Positions 1-9,048 of a DNA stretch of 64,000 bases are shown here, piece by piece; position 1 is the stretch's first letter, and every line of letters starts with the position of its first letter. Source of the DNA: NORP110 sp051251595 (GTDB lineage Bacteria > Pseudomonadota > Alphaproteobacteria > Rhodobacterales > Rhodobacteraceae); contig JBPOFA010000008.1 in the NCBI GenBank assembly GCA_051251595.1, positions 136,585-200,584 of the forward strand. The letters run 5' to 3'. The position numbers were made by a program, and so were the translations under genes. The notes beneath the pieces were generated by a model. The model worked only from the letters and a program-made list of their open reading frames with translations. It did not search any database and had not been told where the DNA came from.

Positions 1-2
1 TG

Positions 3-1214
3 GACGACCGTCCTGATTTGCTTTGGCCGTCTTATACCCCGCGCGTGCCAGAACGGGTGCAAGACCATGAAGGCGACATGTTCGCCGCCATCAGCCAAAA
101 AGACATGCTGCTGCACCACCCTTATGAAACCTTTGACATGGTGGTTCGGTTCCTGCAGCAGGCTGCGCGTGACCCGAATGTTCTGGCGATCAAGCAGACG
201 CTTTACCGCACATCCCGTGAAAGCCCGATCGTAGAGGCGCTGTGTGAAGCGGCAGAAAACGGCAAATCGGTCACGGCCCTTGTGGAACTTAAGGCGCGTT
301 TTGATGAAGCCGCCAACATCCGCCAGTCGCGCCGTCTGGAACGTGCCGGGGCGCATGTTGTTTATGGGTTCCTGAACTACAAGACTCACGCCAAGATCAG
401 CACAGTTGTCCGGCGCGAGGGCGAGAACCTGGTGACCTACACCCATTTCGGCACCGGCAACTACCACCCGATCACCGCGCGTATCTATACGGACCTGAGC
501 CTGTTCACATGCGACACGGCCCTTGGGCGCGATGCGACAAAGATCTTTAACTATCTGTCGGGCTATGCGCAGCCAGAACAGTTGGAAAACCTCGCGATTT
601 CGCCACTGACGCTAAAGACATCCTTGATAGAGCAGATCGGCAAAGAGGCAGAACATGCCGCTGCCGGACGCCCGGCGGAAATCTGGGCCAAGATGAACTC
701 GCTCACGGACAGCGAAGTCATTGATGCGCTTTATAAAGCCAGCCAGGCAGGTGTGAAAATCAGCCTGATCCTGCGCGGTATTTCCTGTATTCGCCCCGGC
801 ATCAAAGGCCTGTCGGAAAACATCCGTGTGAAATCCATCGTGGGCCGGTTCCTGGAACATTCGCGCATTGTCTGCTTTGGCAATGGGCATGGGCTTCCGT
901 CGAAAAAGGCCAATGTCTACATGTCGTCCGCGGATTGGATGGGCCGGAACCTGGTGCGTCGGGTGGAAACCCTGGTGCAGATCAAGAACCCGACCGTAAA
1001 GGCGCAGATTGTCAGCCAGGTCATGGCCGCCAATATGGCGGATGAAGCCCAAAGCTGGATCCTGCGCTATGACGGAAAATTTGACCGCGCGACGGCCAAG
1101 AACCCCGAAGAGCCCTTCAACTGCCACCGCTTTTTCATGGAAAACCCGTCCCTTTCGGGCCGCGGATCCGCAGGCGCTGCAGACGTGCCAGAGCTGACCC
1201 ATTCCAAAGATTGA
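3..1214 (+). CDS. ppk1: Polyphosphate kinase 1, C-terminal part (5' end outside window)
   Basis: This is the C-terminal 403 residues of the enzyme that reversibly transfers the ATP gamma-phosphate onto polyphosphate. The frame is open to the window edge, so the N-terminal domains are missing. Two histidines known in the family as the phospho-accepting and catalytic residues are visible: His in KTHAKIS (codon at 387) and His in LEHSRI (codon at 858). FGTGNYHP and YTDLSLFTCD are further family signatures. The gene ends 50 bp before an exopolyphosphatase on the same strand, the usual ppk-ppx pairing, so the two opposing enzymes are probably co-transcribed. Confidence 0.95.
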   Translation, partial: DDRPDLLWPSYTPRVPERVQDHEGDMFAAISQKDMLLHHPYETFDMVVRFLQQAARDPNVLAIKQTLYRTSRESPIVEALCEAAENGKSVTALVELKARFDEAANIRQSRRLERAGAHVVYGFLNYKTHAKISTVVRREGENLVTYTHFGTGNYHPITARIYTDLSLFTCDTALGRDATKIFNYLSGYAQPEQLENLAISPLTLKTSLIEQIGKEAEHAAAGRPAEIWAKMNSLTDSEVIDALYKASQAGVKISLILRGISCIRPGIKGLSENIRVKSIVGRFLEHSRIVCFGNGHGLPSKKANVYMSSADWMGRNLVRRVETLVQIKNPTVKAQIVSQVMAANMADEAQSWILRYDGKFDRATAKNPEEPFNCHRFFMENPSLSGRGSAGAADVPELTHSKD

Positions 1215-1264
1215 CGCCAACCCCGCGTCTTGGCAAAATAACATGACCAGGGGGACCAGTTCGA

Positions 1265-2818
1265 ATGGACGGCAGCAGTGACAGCACGACGGACTGGGGC
1301 ATTTTTGGCCGTCCGATTTTCGAAGATCCATCGGCACGCGCCCTGTCGCGCGTGGGCGTTGTTGATGTTGGGTCAAACTCTGTCCGTTTGGTGGTGTTTG
1401 ACGGCGCTGCGCGCAGCCCTGCGTATTTCTTCAATGAAAAGATCATGTGCGCCCTTGGGGCGGGTCTGCGGGAAACCGGAAACCTGAATCCATTGGGGCG
1501 CGAACGCGCTTTGACGGCCATAAAACGGTTTCAGCTGATGGCCGAGGGCATGGGGCTTGCGCCCTTAACCGCTGTGGCCACAGCAGCGGTCCGTGAGGCC
1601 AAGGATGGCCCCGATTTTTGCGCCCAGGTGGAACGGGAAACGGGATTGCGCATCTGGACGATTGACGGCGAAGAAGAAGCCCGGCTGTCCGCGCAGGGCG
1701 TGTTGCTGGGATGGCCAGAGGCCGGCGGGCTTGTCTGTGACATTGGCGGGGCTTCGATGGAGCTTGCTGAACTGCGCGACGGTAAGGTCTGGCGGCGCGT
1801 CACGTCCCCATTGGGTCCACTGAAGCTGTTGGACGTCAAAGGCGGCAAAAAGGCGATCAAGGCGCAGATCAAGACTGTGCTGGACGGTCTTGTTGAAGAA
1901 ATGGGCCGCGACAATAAACGGCTTTATCTGGTTGGTGGCAGCTGGCGCGCGATCGCCCGGTTGGATATGGAACGTCGCGGTTACCCGCTGCATGTTTTGC
2001 ACGAATATCGCATGACGCCATCGGATATTCGCAAAACCGTTAAATGGATTCGCGAAAACGATCTGAATGAATTGCGCGCACGCACGGGAACGTCCGAGGC
2101 ACGTATGTCCTTGGTCCCGATCGCGTCAGAGGTTTTGCGTCAACTCGTCCGGGCCTTCAAACCTAAGGAAATCGCGGTTTCAAGCTATGGTATCCGCGAA
2201 GGCATGTTGTACGAACAAATGCCCGACCGGGTGAAATCGCGCGACCCCTTGATCGAAGCCTGCTATTTCGCCGAAGCAAAAGACGCCCGGATGCCGGGGT
2301 TTGGACGGTCGTTGAACCAGTTCATTCTGCCCTTGTTCGGCAGCATGCGCCCGGAACAGAAACGCATCCTCAAAGCGGCGTGTCTGTTGCATGATGTGAC
2401 CTGGCGGGCGCACCCGGATTTCCGCGCAGATGTGTGTTTTGACAATGCCACCCGGGCCAATTTGGGCGGATTGAAACATTCGGAACGGATTTGGCTTGGT
2501 CTGGCGCTGATGCATCGCTATCGCAACAACCGCGACGATTCCCGCTATTCGGATCTGTTTGACCTGCTGCATCAAGAAGACATTTTGCGCGCCGAAGTGG
2601 CGGGCAAAGCAATGCGCTTTGGGGCAATGTTTTCGGTCGAAGACCCGCGCACGGTTGCCAGGCTCAAATGGCAACCTCTAAAGAAGCTTCTGACGCTTAG
2701 CCTGACGGATAAAGGTGCGGGTTTGTTTGCCGAAGTCGCGCAGGCCCGGTTTACATCCCTGGCCTCCTCGCTTGATGCAGAAACTGTGATCAAACAGATG
2801 CGAACGCCAAAGGCCTAA
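1265..2818 (+). CDS. ppx: Exopolyphosphatase (Ppx/GppA family)
   Basis: This enzyme removes terminal phosphate from polyphosphate; the family also includes pppGpp hydrolases. The 517-residue protein has the actin-like ATPase fold signature GVVDVGSNSVRL near residues 33-44 and a second phosphate motif, CDIGGASMEL, near residue 160. The C-terminal half carries an HD-type helix with LLHDVTWRAH, as in longer Ppx proteins. A GGGGACC stretch about ten bases upstream supports the ATG. The gene sits directly downstream of ppk1. Its stop overlaps by 4 bp the stop of the convergent gene at 2815-3114. Ppx versus GppA specificity cannot be read from sequence, but the ppk neighbour favours Ppx. Confidence 0.93.
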   Translation: MDGSSDSTTDWGIFGRPIFEDPSARALSRVGVVDVGSNSVRLVVFDGAARSPAYFFNEKIMCALGAGLRETGNLNPLGRERALTAIKRFQLMAEGMGLAPLTAVATAAVREAKDGPDFCAQVERETGLRIWTIDGEEEARLSAQGVLLGWPEAGGLVCDIGGASMELAELRDGKVWRRVTSPLGPLKLLDVKGGKKAIKAQIKTVLDGLVEEMGRDNKRLYLVGGSWRAIARLDMERRGYPLHVLHEYRMTPSDIRKTVKWIRENDLNELRARTGTSEARMSLVPIASEVLRQLVRAFKPKEIAVSSYGIREGMLYEQMPDRVKSRDPLIEACYFAEAKDARMPGFGRSLNQFILPLFGSMRPEQKRILKAACLLHDVTWRAHPDFRADVCFDNATRANLGGLKHSERIWLGLALMHRYRNNRDDSRYSDLFDLLHQEDILRAEVAGKAMRFGAMFSVEDPRTVARLKWQPLKKLLTLSLTDKGAGLFAEVAQARFTSLASSLDAETVIKQMRTPKA

Positions 2819-3114
2819 AGGTCTATCTCGCCTTCCGCCGGGGCGTCAAAATCAGGAACCTCTGGCGTGCGTTTTCGGATAATAATATCCCCATTGGGCA
2901 GGATTTCAGGCGCATGATACATGTTGAGATTGGTGATCTTGCCCTCGAGCTCTGACAAGGCGGGGCCAAGTTCATTCATCAGCCCTTGCATCAGCAGGCG
3001 CGTGCCCTGCTGCATCAGATCCATACCCTCGCTGATGTCGTCAGAGCTGTCCTGCGCCGCCAGCGGCGACGTTGTTAGGGCCAAGGCCAAAGCACATGCT
3101 GAAAAATGTTTCAT
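2815..3114 (-). CDS. Small exported protein of unknown function
   Basis: This 99-residue protein has a clear Sec signal peptide (Lys-3, a hydrophobic run, then PLAAQ) with probable cleavage after Ala-20. The mature part contains a helical stretch, MDLMQQGTRLLMQGLMNELG, and an acidic tail. Short exported proteins of this kind are, from memory, conserved in Rhodobacterales and sometimes mislabelled as AAA ATPases; no P-loop is present. It is convergent with ppx. Function unknown, probably periplasmic. Confidence 0.75.
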   Translation of the reverse strand: MKHFSACALALALTTSPLAAQDSSDDISEGMDLMQQGTRLLMQGLMNELGPALSELEGKITNLNMYHAPEILPNGDIIIRKRTPEVPDFDAPAEGEIDL

Positions 3115-3150
3115 GCCTGCATGATATGTGATTCTGACGAAAAGCCGAAA

Positions 3151-4176
3151 TCACAATTTCAGATCAAGCGTGACTGGGAAGTGATCCGAGGCCACCAGCA
3201 GCGCCTCGCGCAGTTCGACGGTTTCATAGCATTGCTGATCATCAAAAGGATGCCATATGCGCCAGGCCTCGTCCTTTGGTCGCAGATCGGCGGACACCAT
3301 GATGTAGTCCAAAAGCGCCTGAAAATACCGTTTCTTTTCCGCGATATAAAACCGTGAAGTGGTCGGCATTGCCCCCACCCGCTGCGTCACGGCCATCGCG
3401 GCATGAGGATCGTACAGACAGTCCTGGCCGTCTTCGCCCAAGACAACCTCTACCCCTGAACGGCCGAACAGTTTTTCATATTCATCCAGGCCCGGCCCGT
3501 CATTCATATCCCCCAACACAATCAGGGATTCATCGGCCTTCAGATGTTGCTCTACCCGGTTTCTCAGCCACACACATTGCGCCAGTTGCTTGCGTCGGTT
3601 TTCCACCGACAGCTTCATGATCTCTTTGCGCCCCTTTGCGCCGTGGGGCGCTTTGGATTTGACGTGCACCCCGATCATACGCAGGGCATGACCCGACTTC
3701 ATCGTTATCGCGGCCTCTAACGGTGGCTTGGAAAAGCGCACAGGTTCGACAAGATCGGCATCATCGCGCCCGCCCCGAAAAACGCCATCGAATCGCGGAG
3801 CACCGCTTGCGCCCTTTTTGCCGGTTTCCTGGCCCTGAGGATCATGCACAGCGGTCATCAGGTCCGGATCGTAGAGCAGCGCGATTTCCTGTTGGGTTTC
3901 ATTGGTGAACCCGACCAAGGCCTTGCGCGTGCGTAAGTCGAAAAACCGCGCGAAGTTTTCCAGCGCACGTTCTGTTGAAAGCTTGGCATGGCCGTCCGGT
4001 GCTTCGATGATCATGATTGCATCCGCGTTGAGCGCGGTGAATACGATCCCCAAAGCGTCAATCTGGTCTTTGCGTTTGACGTCATGACGTCCAGACCATG
4101 CCCCGTCGCGCAAAAGCTCGCCTTCATCGTCGAACAGACGTGCAAACCATTCGACATTGTAAGTGGCGATGCGCAT
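3151..4176 (-). CDS. Endonuclease/exonuclease/phosphatase (EEP) family hydrolase
   Basis: This 341-residue protein has the metal-dependent EEP fold (DNase I and sphingomyelinase-like). The conserved motifs are in order: the N-terminal TYNVEWF with the strand-1 Asn, MIIEAPDGH with the metal-binding Glu, VLGDMNDGPG with the Asp/Asn pair, and a C-terminal SDHFPVTLDL with the catalytic Asp-His. No signal peptide is seen, so it is probably cytoplasmic. Its ATG overlaps the stop of the TerB/DnaJ gene by one base (TGATG), indicating translational coupling. The substrate (DNA, phospholipid or sugar phosphate) cannot be decided. Confidence 0.88.
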   Translation of the reverse strand: MRIATYNVEWFARLFDDEGELLRDGAWSGRHDVKRKDQIDALGIVFTALNADAIMIIEAPDGHAKLSTERALENFARFFDLRTRKALVGFTNETQQEIALLYDPDLMTAVHDPQGQETGKKGASGAPRFDGVFRGGRDDADLVEPVRFSKPPLEAAITMKSGHALRMIGVHVKSKAPHGAKGRKEIMKLSVENRRKQLAQCVWLRNRVEQHLKADESLIVLGDMNDGPGLDEYEKLFGRSGVEVVLGEDGQDCLYDPHAAMAVTQRVGAMPTTSRFYIAEKKRYFQALLDYIMVSADLRPKDEAWRIWHPFDDQQCYETVELREALLVASDHFPVTLDLKL

Positions 4177-4856
4177 CAGGCGGCCGTCTCGGATATCTCT
4201 TCCCAGGCGCGGTTAATGGCGATCAGCCGTTTTTCCGCCAGCTTCACGGCTTCTTCCGGCACGCCACGCGCAATCATGCGGTCCGGGTGGTTTTCCCGAA
4301 CCAATTTGCGCCAGGCTGTCTTTAGCTCTTGCTGGGAGGCATCAGGTGCGACCCCCAGAACGTCATAAGGGTCAGGCGGCGCGTCAGGTACGAAACGGCT
4401 GCGCAGGCAGCGAAAATGGCGGTCTGAAAGACCAAAGATTCCTGCCACCTGTTCCAGAAAAACATTCTCATTCGGATGATAGTTTCCATCTGCCAGGGCA
4501 ATATGAAACAGGCCTTCCATCAAATCAGACAACGTGTCCAGATCATCGCCGAACATGCGTTTGATGCCGGTTGCATATTCCTCAAACCCAGCAACATCCT
4601 GACGCGCAAGGTTAAAAACCCGTGCGGCGTTCTTTTCATGTTCCGGCGGGATATCAAAAACCTCGCGAAAGGCAGTCACCTCATCGCGGGTCACCAAGCC
4701 GTCTGCCTTTGCCATCTTCGCGCTGAGCGCAATCATGGCAATGGCAAAGGCCACCGAGCGTTCCGGTGGCGTGCGCAGGCGCTCAAACACCGCTGACAAG
4801 GGTTCGCCCTTTGCCAGGGCGGACAATGCTTCAACTATTCGGGACCATAAAGACAT
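4176..4856 (-). CDS. TerB-like plus J-domain protein (DjlA-type co-chaperone)
   Basis: This 226-residue protein has an N-terminal TerB-like helical domain (about residues 30-140, with acidic metal-site segments such as KADGLVTRDE and ADGNYHPNE). A C-terminal J domain begins at DPYDVLGV and contains the essential HPD tripeptide in ENHPDRM, which stimulates DnaK-type ATPases. The arrangement matches DjlA-like co-chaperones but lacks the N-terminal membrane anchor of Escherichia coli DjlA, so it is probably soluble. It is the first gene of a two-gene unit with the EEP hydrolase. Confidence 0.88.
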   Translation of the reverse strand: MSLWSRIVEALSALAKGEPLSAVFERLRTPPERSVAFAIAMIALSAKMAKADGLVTRDEVTAFREVFDIPPEHEKNAARVFNLARQDVAGFEEYATGIKRMFGDDLDTLSDLMEGLFHIALADGNYHPNENVFLEQVAGIFGLSDRHFRCLRSRFVPDAPPDPYDVLGVAPDASQQELKTAWRKLVRENHPDRMIARGVPEEAVKLAEKRLIAINRAWEEISETAA

Positions 4857-4897
4857 AGCCGCGTCTTAGCGGATTCTGGACGCGCTGTCAGGGGCGA

Positions 4898-5392
4898 TCA
4901 CAGGAATTTTTGCATAAGTTTTAAATCCATCCATCGGCCGAATTTGAAACCGACTTTTGGCAGCACGATGCCGTCAGAATAGCCAAGTTTAGAATGAAAA
5001 GCGACGCCGTCAGGGTTTTCCATTGAAACACCGGCAAAGATCGAATGCGCCCCTGCCTTGCGGGCGTGATCCTCTATTGCGGACATCAAGGCGCGACCGA
5101 TTCCGCGCCCTTGTGCCTTTGGCGAAAGAATGACGGTGTGTTCCATTGTATGCGCATAGCCGATACCGGCCCTGAATTGCCCGTAGGTCGCAAAGCCGAC
5201 CACCTGGTCTGCCAGGTCCGCCATCAAAAATCCGTGACCTGCCTCAGCCTTGTCCAAGACCATCTGGGCGATGTCTTCCGGCGTTTTTTCTTGCGAGTTG
5301 AACGTCACAGAGGTGTCGCGGATGATCGGGTTCCAAAACTCCAGAATCGGGGCGCTGTCCGCTGCGGTCGCGGGTCTGATCAACATCTTCAT
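4898..5392 (-). CDS. GNAT N-acetyltransferase (phosphinothricin acetyltransferase-like)
   Basis: This is a 164-residue acetyl-CoA-dependent acyltransferase. The start IRPATAADSAPILEF and the segment around SVTFNS resemble the Pat/Bar branch. The acetyl-CoA loop is Q-G-R-G-I-G-R-A in SPKAQGRGIG. The reading frame stays open into the mutase gene, but the ATG at 5392 lies five bases after the mutase stop and fits family alignments; a second ATG is two codons later. It probably belongs to the methylmalonyl-CoA mutase transcript. The real substrate is unknown. Confidence 0.85.
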   Translation of the reverse strand: MKMLIRPATAADSAPILEFWNPIIRDTSVTFNSQEKTPEDIAQMVLDKAEAGHGFLMADLADQVVGFATYGQFRAGIGYAHTMEHTVILSPKAQGRGIGRALMSAIEDHARKAGAHSIFAGVSMENPDGVAFHSKLGYSDGIVLPKVGFKFGRWMDLKLMQKFL

Positions 5393-5397
5393 CGGTC

Positions 5398-7536
5398 TCA
5401 CTGTCTGTTCGGGATCTCGCCGCGGACCAGCCGCAAAACATCGCGGGCTGCTTCGGGGATATTGGTGCCGGGCCCAAATATCGCCCGGACACCGCATTGG
5501 CGCAGGAAATCGTAGTCCTGCTGCGGAATGACACCGCCGCAGACAACGATGATGTTTTCGCCGCCTTTTTCACGCAAAGCGGCGATCAGTTCGGGGGCAA
5601 GGGTTTTGTGCCCTGCGGCCTGACTGGAAATCCCCAAAACATGGACCCGCGCGGCAATGGCATCTTCGGCGGCTTCGCCCGGTGTTTGAAACAATGGGCC
5701 CACGCTGACATCAAATCCCATATCCGCAAAGGCCGTCGCAATCACCTTGGCCCCGCGATCATGGCCGTCCTGCCCCATCTTGACCACAAGCATCCTTGGG
5801 CGAACCCCGACGGTTTTTACGAAATTATCAATGTCTTGCTGGATCAACGCAAATTCTTCGTCCCCCGCATAGGCTGCACCATAGACGCCATCCAGCGTCT
5901 TAACCTCGGCGCTGTGCCGCCCAAAGGTGTTTTCCATCGCGGAAGAGATTTCACCCAATGTGGCCCGCGCCCGCGCCGCATCGATGGCCAGCGCCAGTAG
6001 ATTGCCCTCGCCCGTGCGTGCGCCCGCCTCTAGGGCTGTCAGGGCGGCGGCACAAGCGGCCTCGTTGCGTGACGTGCGCAACGTCTTTAAACGCGCCACC
6101 TGTGCGTCGCGAACGGCAACATTGTCGACTTCTAGGACGTCAAAGGCGCTTTCGTCTTCGGTGCGGAATTTGTTGACCCCGACCACCACATCCTCGCCGC
6201 GATCCACCCGCGCCTGGCGGCGGGCGGCGGCCTCTTCGATCCGCAGCTTGGGCATGCCAGAGGCGACGGCTTTGGTCATGCCGCCCAGCTCATCCACTTC
6301 CTCTATCAGCGCCCAGGCCTTGTCGATCATCTCTGCCGTCAGGCTTTCCACGTAATAGGACCCGGCCAAAGGGTCGACGACATTGGTCACACCGGTTTCA
6401 TTTTGCAAAATAAGCTGCGTGTTTCGCGCGATCCGGGACGAAAATTCTGTTGGCAAAGCAATGGCTTCGTCAAAAGAGTTCGTGTGCAAGGACTGCGTGC
6501 CGCCCAGCACCGCGCTCATCGCTTCATAGGCGGTTCTGACAATGTTGTTGTAGGGGTCTTGTTCCTGCAGCGACACGCCAGAGGTCTGACAATGGGTGCG
6601 CAACATCAAGCTTTGGGGTTTTTGCGGATTGAATTCTGACATGATCCGATGCCACAAAAACCGCGCGGCCCGTAGCTTGGCGGATTCCATGAAAAAATTC
6701 ATGCCAATCCCGAAAAAGAACGACAAGCGCCCGGCAAAGGCATCCACATCCATACCGCGTTCGACGGCCGCGCGGACATATTCGCGCCCGTCAGCCAGGG
6801 TAAAGGCCAGCTCTTGCACCAATGTCGCGCCGGCCTCTTGCATGTGATAGCCAGAGATCGAAATGGAATTGAACTTCGGCATGTTTTTCGACGTAAATTC
6901 AATGATATCCGACACGATCCTCATGCTAGGCTCTGGCGGATAAATATAGGTGTTGCGCACCATAAATTCCTTGAGGATGTCATTCTGAATAGTGCCCGAC
7001 AGGGCCGCGCGATCAACGCCTTGTTCTTCGCCTGCGACAATGAAATTCGCCAAGACCGGAATGACAGCGCCGTTCATGGTCATTGAAACCGAAACCTTAT
7101 CCAGCGGGATGCCGTCAAACAGGGTCTTCATGTCTTCGACACTGTCAATGGCCACGCCCGCCTTTCCGACGTCCCCTGTCACGCGCGGGTGGTCGCTGTC
7201 ATAGCCGCGATGCGTTGCCAGATCGAACGCCACGGATACGCCCTGCTGCCCGCCTGCAAGCGCCTTGCGGTAGAACGCGTTGGATTCCTCGGCGGTCGAA
7301 AAGCCCGCATATTGGCGGATCGTCCAGGGGCGCCCGGTATACATGGTGGCACGCGGGCCGCGGGTGAAGGGTGCCAGCCCCGGCACAGCCCCCATATGGT
7401 CAAGCCCGTCCAGATCATCTTGGGTATATAGCGGTTTGACGGGAATGCCCTCTGCCGTGTCCCAAATCAAATCGGACAGAGGTCGGCCGCGCAATTCGGC
7501 TTCTGCCAGCTTTTTCCAGTCTTTTGGGTCGGTCAT
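5398..7536 (-). CDS. scpA: Methylmalonyl-CoA mutase, large single-chain form
   Basis: This adenosylcobalamin enzyme isomerises (R)-methylmalonyl-CoA to succinyl-CoA, the last step of propionyl-CoA assimilation. At 712 residues it has full length. The N-terminal TIM-barrel substrate domain carries TMYTGRPWTIRQYAGFST. The C-terminal B12 domain has the cobalt-ligating motif D-x-H-x-x-G in GQDGHDRGAKVI, followed by GVIPQQDY. It is on the same strand as pccA and pccB, completing the route from propionyl-CoA to succinyl-CoA apart from the epimerase, which is not in this window. Confidence 0.96.
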   Translation of the reverse strand: MTDPKDWKKLAEAELRGRPLSDLIWDTAEGIPVKPLYTQDDLDGLDHMGAVPGLAPFTRGPRATMYTGRPWTIRQYAGFSTAEESNAFYRKALAGGQQGVSVAFDLATHRGYDSDHPRVTGDVGKAGVAIDSVEDMKTLFDGIPLDKVSVSMTMNGAVIPVLANFIVAGEEQGVDRAALSGTIQNDILKEFMVRNTYIYPPEPSMRIVSDIIEFTSKNMPKFNSISISGYHMQEAGATLVQELAFTLADGREYVRAAVERGMDVDAFAGRLSFFFGIGMNFFMESAKLRAARFLWHRIMSEFNPQKPQSLMLRTHCQTSGVSLQEQDPYNNIVRTAYEAMSAVLGGTQSLHTNSFDEAIALPTEFSSRIARNTQLILQNETGVTNVVDPLAGSYYVESLTAEMIDKAWALIEEVDELGGMTKAVASGMPKLRIEEAAARRQARVDRGEDVVVGVNKFRTEDESAFDVLEVDNVAVRDAQVARLKTLRTSRNEAACAAALTALEAGARTGEGNLLALAIDAARARATLGEISSAMENTFGRHSAEVKTLDGVYGAAYAGDEEFALIQQDIDNFVKTVGVRPRMLVVKMGQDGHDRGAKVIATAFADMGFDVSVGPLFQTPGEAAEDAIAARVHVLGISSQAAGHKTLAPELIAALREKGGENIIVVCGGVIPQQDYDFLRQCGVRAIFGPGTNIPEAARDVLRLVRGEIPNRQ

Positions 7537-7652
7537 CGCAACGCTCCTATTGGTAACGCATGATTGAAAAAGGCAAATTTCTGCGCCGGTTGCGCAATAA
7601 GCCCTTAGAATTTAGCCGCAAGCGCCCTATATCTAAAGCGAACGGAGAAGCT

Positions 7653-8102
7653 ATGAAATTTCTTATGTCTATGATTTTGGCCGCCACACTGGCCGCCCCG
7701 GCGCATGCGGACGAAGTCATCATAGAAGGCCTGCCTGTGATGCAAGCCGCCGATGTTGAGATTGAAGATTTCTTGTGGCTCAACCGGGTGCTGGTGGTTT
7801 TCGCCTCCACCGAACGGGATCCCGCCTTTACGAAACAGATCGAGCTTTTGGCGGTACGGCCAGATGATCTGGCCGCGCGAAACGTTGTGGTCTTGCTCGA
7901 CACGGATCCCAAGAACCCGTCCAGCGCCCGCACACAGCTGCGTCCGCGGGGGTTCAGTCTGGTGCTGATCGACCTTGATGGAACCGTCAAACTGCGCAAA
8001 CCCGCCCCGTGGAGCGTTCGGGAAATCGGCAGCAGCATCGACAAATCTGTTCTGCGCCGCGAAGAAATTCGCAATCGTACGGATTTGCCACCAACCCAAT
8101 AA
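7653..8102 (+). CDS. Exported DUF4174 family protein
   Basis: This 149-residue protein has a signal peptide (MKFLMSMILAATLAAPAHA, cleavage before DEVI). The reading frame opens 31 codons earlier, but GGAG about seven bases before the ATG at 7653 and the signal peptide fix the start. The mature region (NRVLVVFAS followed later by GFSLVLIDLDGTVKLRK) matches DUF4174, a small thioredoxin-like-looking periplasmic family of unknown function; the family name is from memory. It is transcribed divergently from scpA, with about 115 bp between the starts. Confidence 0.8.
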   Translation: MKFLMSMILAATLAAPAHADEVIIEGLPVMQAADVEIEDFLWLNRVLVVFASTERDPAFTKQIELLAVRPDDLAARNVVVLLDTDPKNPSSARTQLRPRGFSLVLIDLDGTVKLRKPAPWSVREIGSSIDKSVLRREEIRNRTDLPPTQ

Positions 8103-8103
8103 T

Positions 8104-9027
8104 TCATTTGCTGCCCGCCTTGGTCATGTCTGACAAGAACAATGAAACATCGCCCAGATTTCCTGATCGGATTTCCATGATGTCTGCGTCATAACGACTT
8201 GAAAAAGCGCCCAATTCCCGTGCCGTAAAGGGTTGAAATGGCGCAGCCCCCGGCGGGTTGAGATCGCGCACCGCCTGTCGCAACTCTGGCACGGTAAGAT
8301 TTGGGTCCAGTGCGCTCAACTCTGCCGCTTTGGCCAGCCCGGCGGCCGAAAAGGCTGCATTGGCAGGACGGTCCGGCAGAGAAAAAGAGTGATCAACAGG
8401 TATGCCAAGCATCGCTTTTGCCCAGACCAAAGCGTCTTGCGGGGTCTTGGAGTAGGACCCCACGACGATTTGCGACATTGGAAAGCTCGCACTGACATCG
8501 GCGATGACATCGCACCAGCCGCGCGGCTCATTCACAATGTCGAACTTCATATTCTCGAATGGTTGCAGAGGCTTACGCAGCGAAACGAATGAAAAGCTTG
8601 AAGCCCAGTAAGATGCGTAATCACGGATCGTGATGAACACAGTCTTGGGCGCAACTTGAAAAAGCTGCGCATAGGCCAACAGCCGGCGACGCACCTTGGG
8701 ATAGAGGGTCCGGGTTCTGAAATTCAGATCCATCGGGCCGATCATGTTTTCCTCTGACACCAAAAGCCGGCGATAGCCCTGCGCCTTTAAGTCTGCCATT
8801 TCATCGCGCACAGACCAGACGGTCTGATCCACCAAACGCGCGGCCTCTGGCTCTATTTCAGAGCGGTGGACAAGGTCCACGAATGTGCTGCGGTGCGGGG
8901 TGCGCATGGCTTTGGGCGGCCAGACCGCAACCCCGTCTTTGGCAAGACTGTCGGCCTGATCCCGGCACGCCTTTTGAAACGCCGTCGTGCCGGTCCGATG
9001 CACCCCTAAATGTAAACACAGCTCCAC
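8104..9027 (-). CDS. Sulfotransferase-like P-loop protein
   Basis: This 307-residue protein begins LHLGVHRTGTTAFQKA, which fits the 5'-phosphosulfate-binding loop of PAPS-dependent sulfotransferases (H-x-x-G-T-T type). TIRDYASYWASSF resembles the 3'-phosphate-binding region (R...S). Similarity is limited to these motifs, so the acceptor is unknown and a non-catalytic relative is possible. It lies 21 bp after pccA on the same strand and may be co-transcribed, although no functional link to propionate metabolism is obvious. It converges with the DUF4174 gene. Confidence 0.6.
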   Translation of the reverse strand: MELCLHLGVHRTGTTAFQKACRDQADSLAKDGVAVWPPKAMRTPHRSTFVDLVHRSEIEPEAARLVDQTVWSVRDEMADLKAQGYRRLLVSEENMIGPMDLNFRTRTLYPKVRRRLLAYAQLFQVAPKTVFITIRDYASYWASSFSFVSLRKPLQPFENMKFDIVNEPRGWCDVIADVSASFPMSQIVVGSYSKTPQDALVWAKAMLGIPVDHSFSLPDRPANAAFSAAGLAKAAELSALDPNLTVPELRQAVRDLNPPGAAPFQPFTARELGAFSSRYDADIMEIRSGNLGDVSLFLSDMTKAGSK

Positions 9028-9048
9028 GATTGTGATCCCCGGTGCGCC

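Noticed and set aside
612..1376. Long minus-strand frame opposite ppk1
   Set aside because: It mirrors a certain gene on the other strand, has Cys- and His-rich unnatural composition and no ribosome binding site.
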